The position numbers and the translations under genes are program-made. The notes beneath the pieces were generated by a model. The model did no database searches. It was given only the letters and a program-made list of their open reading frames with translations, and had not been told where the DNA came from. From contig NZ_CP017946.1 of the NCBI RefSeq assembly GCF_003952665.1, positions 744,001-808,000 on the forward strand: a stretch of DNA of 64,000 bases. Direction: 5' to 3'. Positions 1 through 19,648 of the stretch are shown piece by piece (the first letter of the stretch is position 1; each line of letters begins with the position of its first letter). Origin of the DNA: Bosea sp. Tri-49. GTDB taxonomy: Bacteria > Pseudomonadota > Alphaproteobacteria > Rhizobiales > Beijerinckiaceae.

Positions 1-210
1 CGCGTCGAGAAGGCGGGCATCGTCCACGCCGCCGTCGGCAAGGCTTCGTTCGACGCCGACAAGCTCGGCGAGAACATCAAGGCCTTCGTCGATTCGGTCT
101 CGAAGGCGAAGCCGGCCGGCGCCAAGGGCACCTATATCCAGCGCGTCGCGATCTCCTCGACCATGGGTCCGGGCGTCAAGATCGAGCCGAACACCGTCCT
201 CGGCGGCTGA
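1..210 (+). CDS. rplA: 50S ribosomal protein L1, C-terminal end (partial)
   Basis: The frame is open from the window edge to a TGA at 208-210 and encodes about 69 residues typical of the L1 C-terminus, including the [20 protein letters not shown] motif. L1 binds 23S rRNA at the L1 stalk and acts in E-site tRNA release; in many bacteria it also represses its own operon. It directly precedes the rplJL leader, the standard L11-L1-L10-L7/L12 order. The N-terminus lies outside the window. Confidence 0.95.
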   Translation, partial: RVEKAGIVHAAVGKASFDADKLGENIKAFVDSVSKAKPAGAKGTYIQRVAISSTMGPGVKIEPNTVLGG

Positions 211-219
211 TTGCGCTTT

Positions 220-242
220 GCAACCGCCGTCTCGGCGGTTGC
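220..242 (+). terminator. Hairpin after rplA
   Basis: A perfect 10-bp stem (220-229 with 233-242) with a three-base loop begins 10 bases after the rplA stop. No T run follows, so it may be a weak or factor-assisted terminator, or an RNA-stabilising 3' end, before the rplJ promoter. Confidence 0.5.
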
Positions 243-276
243 AGCCCCGCCTTGCGCTTCACCGCAGGGATTAGCA

Positions 277-305
277 CTTGGCAGAAGTCGGAGGAGGGTC
301 TATAT
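277..305 (+). promoter_or_regulatory. Probable promoter of rplJ-rplL-rpoB-rpoC
   Basis: CTTGGC (277-282) and CTATAT (300-305) are separated by 17 bases. This closely matches the alphaproteobacterial housekeeping promoter (CTTGAC-N17-CTATAT). Transcription would start near 312 and give a leader of about 400 nt before rplJ. Confidence 0.65.
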
Positions 306-311
306 CCTCCT

Positions 312-716
312 CCGTGTTTCCATAAGTGACGGGGCTTCCGCGTGCTTGGCACGAGGAGGTCCATTTCGCGTTTTTTGGCGGTTCGCCGCCGAAAAAATGG
401 GTGTTTGGCCTGAAGGGGGGTGATCTCCGAAGGCCGGGCATCCAGTCCTGTCTGAGACTGCAGGTGCGCCTTTGGCTCCGGCCAGAGGGCATAATTTCGC
501 CAAGAGGCCTGCATAGACGGTGCAAGAACTCTTCCGGTGCCGAAGGGCGCCGAACGAGGTTCGAACCATCTCGCCCGATCACGGCTTCGGCCATGGCAGG
601 GGACAGGGCACTGAGCGTCGCTCCGGCGAGGGGTCGGTGTCAACCGGTCACTTCCGAGAGCGGCACGTGCAACTGGCGGCGGGCCTTAAAACCTGTCGCC
701 TACCGGAGAGAGCCCA
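312..716 (+). promoter_or_regulatory. Long structured 5' leader of rplJ
   Basis: About 400 nt without a credible gene separate the probable promoter from rplJ. It contains a hairpin with a UUCG tetraloop and a GGCGG/CCGCC stem (376-390) flanked by T6 and A6 runs that can extend the stem (371-397). Leaders at this position in other bacteria bind the L10-L12 complex for autoregulation (L10 leader). That role is inferred from position; no kink-turn was modelled. Short open frames here overlap one another on both strands and look like chance. Confidence 0.5.
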
Positions 717-1232
717 GTGGATAGAACGGCAAAATCTGATGCCGTCGCGACACTGAACGATGTCTTCTCGAAGACGTCGGTCGTTGTCGTGGCCCACTAT
801 GCGGGTTTGACGGTGGCCCAGTTCCAGAAGCTTCGTCGCGAGATGAAGGCCAATGGCGCCACCGTGAAGGTCGCAAAGAACCGGCTGGCCAAGATCGCTC
901 TTGAAGGCACCGACGTCGCGTCCATCAGCAAGCTGCTGACGGGTCCCACCCTGATCGCCTATTCCAGCGATCCGGTCGCGGCGCCGAAGGTCGCCACCGC
1001 CTTCGCCAAGGAGAACGACAAGCTCGTCATCCTCGGCGGCGCGATGGGCACGACCGCCCTGAACCCCGATGGTGTCAAGGCTTTGGCCACGATGCCCTCG
1101 CTCGACGAACTGCGCGCCAAGTTGCTCGGCCTCCTGCAGGCCCCTGCGACCAAGATCGCCCAGCTCTCGACCGCGCCTGCTGCAAAGCTCGCGCGCGTGT
1201 TCCAGGCATATGCCGACAAGGACGCTGCCTGA
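717..1232 (+). CDS. rplJ: 50S ribosomal protein L10
   Basis: This 171-aa protein anchors the L7/L12 stalk dimers to 23S rRNA at the GTPase-associated centre. The N-terminal motifs [12 protein letters not shown] and [12 protein letters not shown] are typical of L10, and the alanine-rich C-terminal helix is the L12-binding region. The start is a GTG at 717 preceded by a GGAGAG ribosome site; no earlier in-frame ATG fits the family N-terminus. It is followed after 51 bases by rplL, as is normal. Confidence 0.97.
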   Translation: MDRTAKSDAVATLNDVFSKTSVVVVAHYAGLTVAQFQKLRREMKANGATVKVAKNRLAKIALEGTDVASISKLLTGPTLIAYSSDPVAAPKVATAFAKENDKLVILGGAMGTTALNPDGVKALATMPSLDELRAKLLGLLQAPATKIAQLSTAPAAKLARVFQAYADKDAA

Positions 1233-1283
1233 GCAGCCGACAACCCTTAATCGTTCGAACCTCTTACATCAGGAACTTAAACC

Positions 1284-1664
1284 ATGGCCGATCTCGCCAA
1301 GCTCGTCGACGAACTCTCGTCGCTCACCGTTCTCGAGGCTGCTGACCTCGCCAAGTTGCTCGAGGAGAAGTGGGGCGTCTCGGCTGCCGCCGCTGTCGCC
1401 GTTTCCGCCGGTCCGGCTGCTGGTGGCGCTGCCGCTGCCGCTGTCGAAGAGCAGACCGAGTTCACCGTCGTTCTTGCCGCCGCCGGCGACAAGAAGATCG
1501 AGGTGATCAAGGAAGTCCGCGCCATCACCGGCCTCGGCCTCAAGGAGGCCAAGGATCTGGTCGAGGCCGCTCCGAAGCCGGTCAAGGAAGCCGTTGGCAA
1601 GGACGAGGCCGAGAAGCTCAAGAAGCAGCTCGAGGCCGTCGGCGCCAAGGTCGAGCTCAAGTGA
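1284..1664 (+). CDS. rplL: 50S ribosomal protein L7/L12
   Basis: This 126-aa stalk protein is present in several copies per ribosome and recruits translational GTPases. The N-terminal dimerisation helix, an alanine-rich hinge (about residues 35-52) and the C-terminal factor-binding domain with the [12 protein letters not shown] motif are all visible. Length and layout are typical. It lies between rplJ and rpoB, with a hairpin in the downstream gap. Confidence 0.98.
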   Translation: MADLAKLVDELSSLTVLEAADLAKLLEEKWGVSAAAAVAVSAGPAAGGAAAAAVEEQTEFTVVLAAAGDKKIEVIKEVRAITGLGLKEAKDLVEAAPKPVKEAVGKDEAEKLKKQLEAVGAKVELK

Positions 1665-1704
1665 GCCCGGGCCGGCTGATGCCGGTCCGTCTCTAGTCGA
1701 CAAG

Positions 1705-1740
1705 GACAGTCCCGGGGCGGCTCGCCGCCTCCGGGGCTGT
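1705..1740 (+). terminator. Attenuator-like hairpin between rplL and rpoB
   Basis: An interrupted GC-rich stem runs from ACAG at 1706-1709 to CTGT at 1737-1740, with a GCGGC/GCCGC core around a two-base loop. There is no clean T run. In Escherichia coli a partial terminator at this position sets the ratio of ribosomal protein to polymerase transcripts; the same role here is inference. Confidence 0.5.
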
Positions 1741-1907
1741 TGCGTCGTTTCCGGAAGGGGCGACGCGTACTCAAGACTTCCCGCAAGTGCGGTGCAGGTC
1801 GATCCAGTTGAATGTCGGCGCCCGAGAGTGCCGAGCGGCTCACCCGGCGGCCTGACCGCCTTTTCCCCGGACCACCGGGTGAGCCGTCCGAGATTGCGAG
1901 GAACATG

Positions 1908-6056
<4,149 letters not shown>

Positions 6057-6097
6057 GGCTTTCGCGCCCGAAAGGGCACGGAGCGTTCGTTACTCAT

Positions 6098-6121
6098 GCC
6101 GGCGGCACTTTCGCCGCCGGC
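6098..6121 (+). other. Intercistronic hairpin rpoB-rpoC
   Basis: A perfect 9-bp GC-rich stem (6098-6106 with 6113-6121) with a six-base loop lies in the 129-base gap between rpoB and rpoC. It has no T run, so it is probably an RNA-processing or stability element rather than a terminator. Confidence 0.45.
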
Positions 6122-6185
6122 CGATGGATCAAGGGCCGGGCAGGGCGGTTTTCCCTAAAACCCCACCGGCCACAGGAGACAGGCT

Positions 6186-10370
<4,185 letters not shown>

Positions 10371-10376
10371 AGCCCG

Positions 10377-10409
10377 TTCCGATCGGCTTGCAACGCAAGC
10401 CGATCGGAA
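10377..10409. repeat. Palindromic intergenic element, copy 1 (after rpoC)
   Basis: A perfect 15-bp inverted repeat (10377-10391 and 10395-10409, loop AAC) starts 6 bases after the rpoC stop and is followed by GGTCTCTA. A closely related element with the same GATC-GCTTG core and a following CGTCTCTA occurs at 44141-44169. Two copies, both just after stop codons, suggest a dispersed REP-like family that may also shape transcript ends. Confidence 0.6.
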
Positions 10410-10462
10410 TAACGGTCTCTAGACGCAAAGTGAGAGCCGGCAAGTTCTACTGGCTTTGTGAA

Positions 10463-10493
10463 ACGGCCGCCTTCGGGCGGCCGTTTTCGTTTC
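10463..10493 (+). terminator. Intrinsic terminator of the rpoBC operon
   Basis: A 9-bp GC-rich stem (10463-10471 with 10476-10484) is closed by a TTCG tetraloop and followed by a T-rich tract. This is a standard rho-independent terminator 92 bases after rpoC. Confidence 0.85.
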
Positions 10494-10500
10494 GGCTCCC

Positions 10501-10529
10501 TTGACCTTTTCCAAGGCAAGCGGCCTAAG
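10501..10529 (+). promoter_or_regulatory. Possible promoter of the LuxR-type gene
   Basis: TTGACC (10501-10506) and CCTAAG (10524-10529) are spaced by 17 bases just downstream of the rpoC terminator. The remaining 160 bases to the regulator start hold nothing else recognisable. The -10 match is weak. Confidence 0.4.
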
Positions 10530-10690
10530 CTTATCTTGCGAAATCTGTCGGGGGGCAGCGATGCGCTAGCGCGTCTCTCGTTGGTCGGCCGGAGGCGGCC
10601 GAACGACGGGTGGCATGCTGACACCATGCGGGGGCGTGGTCGGCGGAGGAGTTTCTCGTCCTGCGGACCAGGCCTGGGGCGGCCGGGATC

Positions 10691-11779
10691 ATGGACGAGC
10701 AATTTCTCGACAGTCTTTACGAAGCGGCAGTGGTGTCGGAGCTGTGGCCGCAGGTGCTGCGGCGGTTCCAGGAGATTGCGCGCGGTGCCGGCGCGGTGCT
10801 GGTCGCGGTGACGCCGACCTCCAACCGCTGGATCTCGTCCTCGCCCGAGTTCGACCAGCTGGTCGCGACGCACTTCAACCGTTTCCCCGGCAATGAGCGG
10901 ACGCGCCGCCTGATCGAGCGCCGCCATGCCGGTTTCCTGCGCGATATCGACATCCTCTCCGAGGCCGAGATGGCGGACGAGCCGGTCTATCGTGATTTCC
11001 TGCTGCCGCAGGGGTTCGGCGTCGGTGTCGCGACCCTGGTCGCCTCGCCAACCGGCGAAGCCTTCATCCTGCATGCCGAGCGCGAGCGCGAGGAGGGCCA
11101 TGTCGAGGGGGACCTGATCGCTCGCTTCGACAGGATGCGGCCCCACCTCGCCCGCGCCATGCTGCTTTCGGCCCGGCTCGAATTCGAGCGGGTGCGGGGG
11201 GCCGCCCAGGCGCTCGAGGCGATCGGCCTGCCCGCAGCGGTGCTCGATCGCAATGGCCGCGCGCTCGCGCTCAATCCCAGCTTCGAGGCGTTGGTACCGG
11301 CGGTGGCTGTCGATCGTCCATCGCGGCTCGGACTCGTCGATATGGCGGCAGACAGCCTGCTCGCCTCAGCCTTGCAAGCGATGGGCCGGGCAACCAGTGC
11401 GACGGTGCGCTCGATCCCGGTGGCGCGCCGCGAGAATCAACCGCCGTTGATCCTGCACCTGACGCCGATTCGCGGTGCCGCCCACGACATCTTCTCGCGG
11501 GCGGCGAGCATCCTGGTGGTGACGCCGGTGGTGGTGAAGGACGTGCCGACCGCCGATGTCGTCCAGGGCCTGTTCGACCTGACGCCGGCCGAGGCCAGGC
11601 TCGCCGCGCTGATCGCGGCGGGGCACCGCCCACGCGAGGCGGCCGCCGCGCTTGGCATCATGGAGGAGACCGCGCGCTCGACCTTGAAGCGGGTGATGGC
11701 CAAGACCGGACTGCATCGCCAGGCCGACCTGATCGGCCTGTTGCGCGGGGCAGGGGTCACGGCGGGCGCGACCGATTGA
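10691..11779 (+). CDS. LuxR-type helix-turn-helix transcriptional regulator
   Basis: This 362-aa protein ends in a LuxR/GerE-like DNA-binding domain (about residues 297-353, LTPAEARLAALIAAGHRPRE onward). The long N-terminal part looks like a GAF/PAS-type sensor region but has no motif I can name; no receiver aspartate or kinase motif is seen. Its target and signal are unknown. The gene lies alone between the rpoC terminator and the str operon promoter, a position usually without a gene or with unrelated ones. The ATG at 10691 has only a weak ribosome site. Confidence 0.75.
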   Translation: MDEQFLDSLYEAAVVSELWPQVLRRFQEIARGAGAVLVAVTPTSNRWISSSPEFDQLVATHFNRFPGNERTRRLIERRHAGFLRDIDILSEAEMADEPVYRDFLLPQGFGVGVATLVASPTGEAFILHAEREREEGHVEGDLIARFDRMRPHLARAMLLSARLEFERVRGAAQALEAIGLPAAVLDRNGRALALNPSFEALVPAVAVDRPSRLGLVDMAADSLLASALQAMGRATSATVRSIPVARRENQPPLILHLTPIRGAAHDIFSRAASILVVTPVVVKDVPTADVVQGLFDLTPAEARLAALIAAGHRPREAAAALGIMEETARSTLKRVMAKTGLHRQADLIGLLRGAGVTAGATD

Positions 11780-11832
11780 GCGGCATCTGAATGCTCGCCG
11801 CGAGATTGCGTTAACTCCCGCTAAATCCGGGG

Positions 11833-11861
11833 TTGACGCGAATCTCCGACTGAGTCATAAG
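11833..11861 (+). promoter_or_regulatory. Probable promoter of the str operon
   Basis: TTGACG (11833-11838) and CATAAG (11856-11861) are 17 bases apart in the 348-base gap before rpsL. Transcription would start near 11868 and leave an untranslated leader of about 260 nt. Nothing else in the gap is recognisable apart from a GAGAGG ribosome site just before rpsL. Confidence 0.55.
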
Positions 11862-12127
11862 CGCGCCACTGTCGACGGCTGTCGGACACGTTTGTCGCTT
11901 GCCTTTGTTGCGAGCGAGGTTCGCGACCGAAACTCCGTCGGAATTCCAGCGTCTAACGACGACATGGCAGGACGCATGAACGCGGATTCCGTGTTCCTCT
12001 GCATGGCGAACGCGCCTGAGGCCCCGTAAATGGGCGCCGATGGCGCGGCTTCGTTTGGTCATGGCCTTGTAAGGTGCCGGAATGGACATCGAATTCATCT
12101 AGCGCTCAAGGGAGCGAGAGGCCTTAA

Positions 12128-12499
12128 ATGCCGACAATCAGCCAGCTGATCCGCAAGCCCCGTTCGCCGGTCAAGGCGCGTAACACCGCTCCGGCGCTCG
12201 AGAATTGCCCGCAGAAGCGCGGCGTCTGCACGCGTGTCTACACGACGACCCCGAAGAAGCCGAACTCGGCGCTCCGCAAGGTCGCCAAGGTGCGCCTGAC
12301 CAACGGCTTCGAAGTGATCGGCTACATTCCGGGTGAAGGCCACAACCTTCAGGAGCACTCGGTCGTCATGATCCGCGGCGGCCGCGTCAAGGACTTGCCC
12401 GGCGTGCGTTATCACATCCTGCGCGGCGTGCTCGACACGCAGGGCGTCAAGAATCGCAAGCAGCGCCGTTCGAAGTACGGCGCCAAGCGTCCGAAGTAA
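12128..12499 (+). CDS. rpsL: 30S ribosomal protein S12
   Basis: This 123-aa decoding-centre protein opens the str operon. The streptomycin-determining loop [19 protein letters not shown] keeps the wild-type lysine, predicting a drug-sensitive ribosome, and the second region [10 protein letters not shown] is normal. It is 74 bases upstream of rpsG and shares its transcript. Confidence 0.98.
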   Translation: MPTISQLIRKPRSPVKARNTAPALENCPQKRGVCTRVYTTTPKKPNSALRKVAKVRLTNGFEVIGYIPGEGHNLQEHSVVMIRGGRVKDLPGVRYHILRGVLDTQGVKNRKQRRSKYGAKRPK

Positions 12500-12573
12500 T
12501 TTTCCTGCCCGACCGGCGGGGCAAGATGCCCCAGCCGGTTCGCAGCTTTTGAGATTTGACCGGAGACTAGACG

Positions 12574-13044
12574 ATGTCCCGCCGCCACAGTGCCGAAAAG
12601 CGCGAGATCATCCCGGACGCCAAGTTCGGCGACGTGATCGTGACCAAGTTCATGAATTCGGTCATGTACGAAGGCAAGAAGTCGACTGCCGAAGGCATCG
12701 TCTACGGCGCCTTCGACATCATCGAGGGTAAGCTGAAGAGCGACCCGCTCGCCGTCTTCAAGACCGCGCTCGAGAACGTCGCCCCGGCGATCGAGGTCCG
12801 CTCCCGCCGCGTCGGCGGTGCGACCTATCAGGTCCCGGTCGAGGTTCGCACCGAACGCCGCCAGGCTCTCGCGATCCGCTGGCTGATCGCCGCTGCCCGT
12901 GGCCGCAACGATCGCACCATGGTCGAGCGTCTCTCGTCCGAGCTGATGGATGCCGCGAACAACCGTGGCAACGCCGTCAAGAAGCGCGAAGACACGCACC
13001 GGATGGCGGAAGCCAACCGCGCCTTCTCGCACTACCGCTGGTAA
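12574..13044 (+). CDS. rpsG: 30S ribosomal protein S7
   Basis: This 156-aa primary binder of the 3' major domain of 16S rRNA begins [10 protein letters not shown] and has the conserved [12 protein letters not shown] segment and the C-terminal [11 protein letters not shown]. In E. coli S7 represses the str operon; no equivalent site was modelled here. It lies between rpsL and fusA. Confidence 0.98.
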   Translation: MSRRHSAEKREIIPDAKFGDVIVTKFMNSVMYEGKKSTAEGIVYGAFDIIEGKLKSDPLAVFKTALENVAPAIEVRSRRVGGATYQVPVEVRTERRQALAIRWLIAAARGRNDRTMVERLSSELMDAANNRGNAVKKREDTHRMAEANRAFSHYRW

Positions 13045-13080
13045 TTCGTCCGTTCCGACCCGGAAAGACAGAGCATTCCT

Positions 13081-15156
13081 ATGCCCCGTTCTCATCCCAT
13101 CGATCGCTATCGTAACTTCGGCATCATGGCCCACATTGATGCGGGCAAGACGACGACGACCGAGCGTATCCTGTTCTACACCGGCAAGAGCCATAAGATC
13201 GGCGAAGTCCATGACGGCGCCGCCACCATGGACTGGATGGCGCAGGAGCAGGAGCGTGGCATCACGATCACCTCTGCCGCGACGACCTGCCTGTGGCGCG
13301 ATCATCGCCTGAACATCATCGACACCCCCGGCCACGTCGACTTCACCATTGAGGTCGAGCGTTCGCTGCGCGTACTCGACGGCGCCGTCTGCGTGCTCGA
13401 CGGCAACCAGGGCGTCGAGCCCCAGACCGAGACTGTCTGGCGCCAGGCCGACAAGTACGACGTTCCGCGCGTCGTGTTCGTCAACAAGATGGACAAGATC
13501 GGCGCCGATTTCTATCGCTGCGTCCAGGACATCATCGACCGCGTCGCCGGCAAGCCCGTCTGCCTGCAGATCCCGATCGGTTCGGAGTCGAATTTCGCCG
13601 GCGTCATCGACCTCATCAAGATGAAGGCGATCGTCTGGAACGGCGAGGCGCTCGGCGCCTCCTTCGATGAGAAGGAAATCCCGGCCGATCTCGCCGACAA
13701 GGCTGTCGAATACCGCCACAAGCTGCTCGAAGCCGCCGTCGAGATGGACGATGCGGCGATGGAAGCCTATCTCGACGGTACCGAGCCGGATGCCGAGACT
13801 CTGCGTCGGCTGGTTCGTACCGCCGTGCAGCGCCGCGCCTTCCACCCGGTGCTCTGCGGTTCGGCCTTCAAGAACAAGGGCGTGCAGCCCCTGCTTGACG
13901 CCGTCGTCGACTTCCTGCCGTCGCCGGTCGATCGTGGCGACATCAAGGGCATCGACTTCAAGACCGAGGAAGAGACCGTTCGTCATCCGACGGACGAGGA
14001 TCCCTTCGCGATGCTTGCCTTCAAGATCATGGACGACCCCTTCGTCGGTACCATCACCTTCTGCCGCGTCTATTCGGGCAAGGTCGAGACCGGCCAGGGC
14101 GTCATCAACTCGACGCGCGACAAGAAAGAGCGCGTCGGCCGCATGCTGCTGATGCACGCGAACAACCGTGAAGACATCAAGGAGGCTTTCGCCGGCGACA
14201 TCGTCGCTCTGGCCGGCCTCAAGGACGTCCGCACCGGCGACACGCTGTGCGACCCGGCCCAGGCCGTGATCCTCGAGCGCATGGAATTCCCCGAGCCGGT
14301 CATCACGATCGCGATCGAGCCGAAGTCCAAGGCCGACCAGGAGAAGCTTGGCCTCGCGCTGTCGAAGCTCGCGAACGAGGATCCGTCCTTCCGCGTCTCG
14401 ACCGACCAGGAGAGCGGCCAGACCATCCTGAAGGGGATGGGCGAGCTGCATCTCGACATCAAGGTCGACATCCTGCGCCGGACCTACAAGGTCGATGCCA
14501 ATATCGGCGCGCCGCAGGTTGCCTATCGCGAGACGCTGACCAAGAAGGCCGAGATCGACTACACCCACAAGAAGCAGACCGGCGGTACGGGCCAGTTCGC
14601 CCGCGTCAAGCTGATCATCGAGCCGAACGAGACCGGCAAGGGCTTCGAGTTCGAGTCGAAGGTCGTCGGCGGCTCGGTGCCGAAGGAGTATATTCCGGGC
14701 GTTGAGAAGGGCCTCAACTCGGTCATCGGTTCGGGCGTGCTCGCCGGCTTCCCGGTCGTCGACGTCAAGGTCACGCTGATCGACGGCGCCTTCCACGAGG
14801 TCGACTCGTCGGCTCTCGCCTTCGAAATCGCCTCCCGCGCTGCTCTGCGCGAGGGTCTGCAGAAGGGCGGCTCGGTGCTGCTCGAGCCGATCATGAAGGT
14901 CGAAGTCGTGACCCCGGAAGACTATACCGGCTCGGTCATCGGCGACCTGAACTCGCGGCGCGGCCAGATCCAGGGCCAGGACATGCGCGGCAACGCGGTC
15001 GTCGTGAATGCGATGGTCCCGCTCGCCAACATGTTCGGCTACGTGAACCAGCTGCGCTCGTTCAGCCAGGGCCGCGCCAACTACACGATGCAGTTCGACC
15101 ACTACGAGCAGGTGCCGTCCGCGGTGGCTGCCGAGGTCCAGGCCAAATACGCCTGA
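13081..15156 (+). CDS. fusA: Elongation factor G
   Basis: This 691-aa GTPase drives ribosomal translocation. The G1 motif [13 protein letters not shown]3 DTPGHVDF and G4 NKMD are all present, followed by domains II-V ending near [19 protein letters not shown]. Length is normal. It is 36 bases after rpsG and 50 bases before tuf. Confidence 0.98.
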   Translation: MPRSHPIDRYRNFGIMAHIDAGKTTTTERILFYTGKSHKIGEVHDGAATMDWMAQEQERGITITSAATTCLWRDHRLNIIDTPGHVDFTIEVERSLRVLDGAVCVLDGNQGVEPQTETVWRQADKYDVPRVVFVNKMDKIGADFYRCVQDIIDRVAGKPVCLQIPIGSESNFAGVIDLIKMKAIVWNGEALGASFDEKEIPADLADKAVEYRHKLLEAAVEMDDAAMEAYLDGTEPDAETLRRLVRTAVQRRAFHPVLCGSAFKNKGVQPLLDAVVDFLPSPVDRGDIKGIDFKTEEETVRHPTDEDPFAMLAFKIMDDPFVGTITFCRVYSGKVETGQGVINSTRDKKERVGRMLLMHANNREDIKEAFAGDIVALAGLKDVRTGDTLCDPAQAVILERMEFPEPVITIAIEPKSKADQEKLGLALSKLANEDPSFRVSTDQESGQTILKGMGELHLDIKVDILRRTYKVDANIGAPQVAYRETLTKKAEIDYTHKKQTGGTGQFARVKLIIEPNETGKGFEFESKVVGGSVPKEYIPGVEKGLNSVIGSGVLAGFPVVDVKVTLIDGAFHEVDSSALAFEIASRAALREGLQKGGSVLLEPIMKVEVVTPEDYTGSVIGDLNSRRGQIQGQDMRGNAVVVNAMVPLANMFGYVNQLRSFSQGRANYTMQFDHYEQVPSAVAAEVQAKYA

Positions 15157-15206
15157 TTGAACAACGCATTAAACGGAACACTTGAGAAGATCTGACGGAG
15201 GCTGAC

Positions 15207-16397
<1,191 letters not shown>

Positions 16398-16413
16398 CGG
16401 CTGATCTGAGGGC

Positions 16414-16440
16414 GGAAGCCCTTCGGGGCTTTCGTCTTTT
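16414..16440 (+). terminator. Terminator/attenuator between tuf and rpsJ
   Basis: An 8-bp stem (16414-16421 with 16426-16433, one G-U pair) with a TTCG loop is followed by GTCTTTT. It separates the str and S10 gene groups. Because no clear promoter lies between it and rpsJ, it may be only partly effective. Confidence 0.6.
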
Positions 16441-16463
16441 CACGTCACGGAGATAACACGACC

Positions 16464-16772
<309 letters not shown>

Positions 16773-16839
16773 TCCATCATCGGGTCCTCTGTTTCCGGGT
16801 TTCCCGGATGGACATGACCCCAAGGGAAGGTATGCACCG

Positions 16840-17574
16840 ATGCGTTCCGGTGTGATTGCACAGAAAGTCGGGATGACCCGCATCTTCACCGATGCCGGCG
16901 AGCACATCCCGGTCACCGTGCTGAAGCTCGACAACTGCCAGGTCGTCGCGCATCGCACGATCGAGAAGAACGGCTATGTCGCCGTGCAGCTCGGGTCGGG
17001 CTTGGCCAAGGTCAAGAACGTCTCGAAGGCGCAGCGCGGCCACTTCGCCGTGGCCAAGGTCGAGCCGAAGCAGAAGATCGTCGAGTTCCGCGTCAGCGAT
17101 GACGCGCTGATCCCGGTCGGCGCCGAGCTCACCGCCGACCACTTCGTCGTCGGCCAGTTCGTCGACGTCTCCGGCACGACCACCGGCAAGGGCTTCGCCG
17201 GCGGTATGAAGCGCTGGAACTTCGGCGGTCTGCGCGCCACGCACGGCGTCTCGGTCTCGCATCGTTCGATCGGTTCGACCGGTGGCCGTCAGGACCCGGG
17301 CAAGACCTTCAAGAACAAGAAGATGCCGGGTCATCTCGGTGTCGAGCGCGTCACCACGCAGAACCTGCGCGTCGTCCAGACGGACGCCGAGCGCGGCCTG
17401 ATCCTGGTCGAGGGCGCCGTCCCCGGCGTCGCCGGCGGCTGGATCCATGTCCGCGACGCAGTCAAGCGCTCGCTGCCGAAGGACGCCCCGCTGCCGGGCA
17501 AGTTCAAGGTCTCCGGCGAGGGCAAGGCCGACATTGTCGAGGCTCCTGCGGCGCAGGCTGAGGAGAACGTGTGA
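16840..17574 (+). CDS. rplC: 50S ribosomal protein L3
   Basis: This 244-aa protein binds 23S rRNA near the peptidyl transferase centre. The start at ATG 16840 gives the family N-terminus [16 protein letters not shown]; upstream in-frame ATGs would only read through the end of rps[13 protein letters not shown] and the central loop motif [15 protein letters not shown] are intact. A tail of about 20 residues rich in Ala and Glu follows the core. Its stop overlaps the rplD start. Confidence 0.97.
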   Translation: MRSGVIAQKVGMTRIFTDAGEHIPVTVLKLDNCQVVAHRTIEKNGYVAVQLGSGLAKVKNVSKAQRGHFAVAKVEPKQKIVEFRVSDDALIPVGAELTADHFVVGQFVDVSGTTTGKGFAGGMKRWNFGGLRATHGVSVSHRSIGSTGGRQDPGKTFKNKKMPGHLGVERVTTQNLRVVQTDAERGLILVEGAVPGVAGGWIHVRDAVKRSLPKDAPLPGKFKVSGEGKADIVEAPAAQAEENV

Positions 17575-18194
17575 TGAAACTCGATATCGTCACTCTTGAC
17601 GGCGGCAAGGCCGGCTCGGTCGAGCTTTCGGACGCGATCTTCGGCCTCGAGCCGCGCGCCGACCTGCTCGCCCGCATGGTGCGCTACCAGCTCGCCAAGC
17701 GCCGCGCCGGCACGCACAAGACCAAGGGCCGTTCGGAAGTCGACCGCACCCGCAAGAAGATCTACAAGCAGAAGGGTACCGGCGGCGCTCGCCACGGTGC
17801 AGCTTCGGCTCCGCAGTTCCGCGGCGGTGGCAAGGCCTTCGGCCCGGTCGTGCGCGACCACGCCCATGACCTGCCCAAGAAGGTCAAGGCGCTGGCGCTG
17901 CGCCATGCGCTCTCGGCCAAGGCCAAGGACGCGGGCCTGATCATCATCGACGACGTCAAGCTCGCCGAGCCGAAGACCAAGGTGCTTCTGGGCCATTTCG
18001 GCAAACTCGACCTGTCGAGCGCGCTGGTGATCGGCGGCGCCGAGATCGATGTGAACTTCGGCCTGGCGGCGCGTTCGATCCCGAACGTCGACGTGCTGCC
18101 GATCCAGGGCATCAACGTCTATGACATCCTGCGTCGCGACAAGCTCGTGCTGACGCGCTCGGCTGTCGATGCGCTGGAGGCGCGCTTCAAATGA
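17574..18194 (+). CDS. rplD: 50S ribosomal protein L4
   Basis: This 206-aa protein lines the exit tunnel and in E. coli represses the S10 operon. The tunnel loop [20 protein letters not shown] is clear. The ATG at 17574 overlaps the rplC stop (TGATG), implying translational coupling; a GTG one codon upstream is possible. Confidence 0.97.
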   Translation: MKLDIVTLDGGKAGSVELSDAIFGLEPRADLLARMVRYQLAKRRAGTHKTKGRSEVDRTRKKIYKQKGTGGARHGAASAPQFRGGGKAFGPVVRDHAHDLPKKVKALALRHALSAKAKDAGLIIIDDVKLAEPKTKVLLGHFGKLDLSSALVIGGAEIDVNFGLAARSIPNVDVLPIQGINVYDILRRDKLVLTRSAVDALEARFK

Positions 18195-18499
18195 GTCAGT
18201 CCAAGAATCTGGATCCGCGCCACTACGACGTCATTCGTGGCCCGGTGATCACCGAAAAGGCGACCATGCTCTCAGAGCACAACAAGGTCGTCTTCAAGGT
18301 CGCGAAGACCGCGACCAAGCCGCAGATCAAGGCGGCGATCGAGAAGCTCTTCGACGTCAAGGTCAAGAGCGTCAATACGATGGTCACCGAAGGCAAGATG
18401 AAGGTCTTCCGGGGCCGGCTCGGTCAGCGTTCGGACGTCAAGAAGGCGGTCGTGACCCTCGAAGAAGGTCACTCCATCGACGTGACCACTGGGCTCTGA
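18191..18499 (+). CDS. rplW: 50S ribosomal protein L23
   Basis: This 102-aa tunnel-exit protein is a docking site for trigger factor and SRP. The [16 protein letters not shown] start and KVKSVNTM segment are typical. Its ATG overlaps the rplD stop (ATGA). Confidence 0.97.
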   Translation: MSQSKNLDPRHYDVIRGPVITEKATMLSEHNKVVFKVAKTATKPQIKAAIEKLFDVKVKSVNTMVTEGKMKVFRGRLGQRSDVKKAVVTLEEGHSIDVTTGL

Positions 18500-18515
18500 G
18501 GGAAGGATCGTCATC

Positions 18516-19358
18516 ATGGCTTTGAAGAGTTTCAAGCCGATCACGCCGAGCCTTCGCCAGCTCGTGATCGTCGACCGCAGCGAGCTCTACAAGGGCAAGC
18601 CGGTCAAGGCGCTGACCGAGGGCAAGTCGTCCTCGGGCGGCCGCAACAATCTCGGCCGCATCACCGTCCGCTTCCGCGGCGGTGGTCACAAGCGCACGCT
18701 GCGCCTGATCGATTTCAAGCGTCGCGGCAAGGCCGGCATCCCGGCTGCCGTGGAGCGGATCGAGTATGATCCGAACCGCTCGGCCTTCATCGCGCTGATC
18801 AAGTATCAGGACGGCGAGCTCGCCTACATCCTGGCGCCGCAGCGCCTGGCCGTTGGCGACAGCGTCGTCGCCGGTGACAGCGTCGACGTGAAGCCCGGCA
18901 ACGCGGCCCCGATGGGTTCGCTGCCGATCGGCACGATCGTCCACAATGTCGAGCTCAAGATCGGCAAGGGTGGGGCGCTGGCACGTTCGGCGGGCAACTA
19001 CGCCCAGATCGTCGGCCGTGACCAGGGTTACGTTATCGTCCGCTTGAATTCGGGCGAGCAGCGCCTGATCAGCGGCCTGTGCTATGCCACGGTGGGCGCG
19101 GTCTCGAACCCCGACCACATGAACCGGAATGACGGCAAGGCCGGGCGCTCGCGCTGGCTGGGTCGTCGTCCGCATAACCGTGGTGTCTCGATGAACCCGG
19201 TCGACCATCCGCACGGCGGCGGCGAAGGCCGCACCTCGGGCGGCCGTCATCCGGTTACGCCCTGGGGTCTGCCGACCAAGGGCAAGAAGACCCGCTCGAA
19301 CAAGCGGACCGATACGTTCATCGTGTCGAGCCGTCACGCCCGCAAGAAGAAGAACTGA
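18516..19358 (+). CDS. rplB: 50S ribosomal protein L2
   Basis: This 280-aa protein is needed for subunit association and peptidyl transferase structure. [30 protein letters not shown] and the conserved [14 protein letters not shown] active-region motif are intact, with a basic C-terminus. Confidence 0.98.
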   Translation: MALKSFKPITPSLRQLVIVDRSELYKGKPVKALTEGKSSSGGRNNLGRITVRFRGGGHKRTLRLIDFKRRGKAGIPAAVERIEYDPNRSAFIALIKYQDGELAYILAPQRLAVGDSVVAGDSVDVKPGNAAPMGSLPIGTIVHNVELKIGKGGALARSAGNYAQIVGRDQGYVIVRLNSGEQRLISGLCYATVGAVSNPDHMNRNDGKAGRSRWLGRRPHNRGVSMNPVDHPHGGGEGRTSGGRHPVTPWGLPTKGKKTRSNKRTDTFIVSSRHARKKKN

Positions 19359-19366
19359 GGTCCGTC

Positions 19367-19645
19367 ATGGCGCGTTCGCTTTGGAAAGGTCCGTTTGTCG
19401 ACGGATACCTCCTGAAGAAGGCCGAGGTCGCCCGTTCGGCGAGCCGGTCTGAAGTCATCAAGATCTGGAGCCGTCGCTCCACGATCCTGCCGCAGTTCGT
19501 CGGTCTGACGTTCGGCGTCTACAACGGCCACAAGCATGTGCCGGTGAACGTCTCCGAGGAAATGGTGGGCCACAAGTTCGGCGAGTTCTCGCCGACGCGC
19601 ACCTTCCCCGGCCACGCGGCCGACAAGAAGGCGAAGAGGAAGTAA
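19367..19645 (+). CDS. rpsS: 30S ribosomal protein S19
   Basis: This 92-aa head protein contacts S13 and the A-site t[18 protein letters not shown] and the [16 protein letters not shown] segment are diagnostic. It lies 8 bases after rplB and 3 bases before rplV. Confidence 0.98.
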   Translation: MARSLWKGPFVDGYLLKKAEVARSASRSEVIKIWSRRSTILPQFVGLTFGVYNGHKHVPVNVSEEMVGHKFGEFSPTRTFPGHAADKKAKRK

Positions 19646-19648
19646 GCC

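Noticed and set aside
371..397. UUCG hairpin in the rplJ leader as a terminator
   Set aside because: The T run precedes and the A run follows the stem on the + strand, and the same holds on the - strand, so it cannot work as an intrinsic terminator in either direction.
12412..15102. Long - strand frame opposite rpsG-fusA
   Set aside because: Shadow of conserved genes produced by codon bias.
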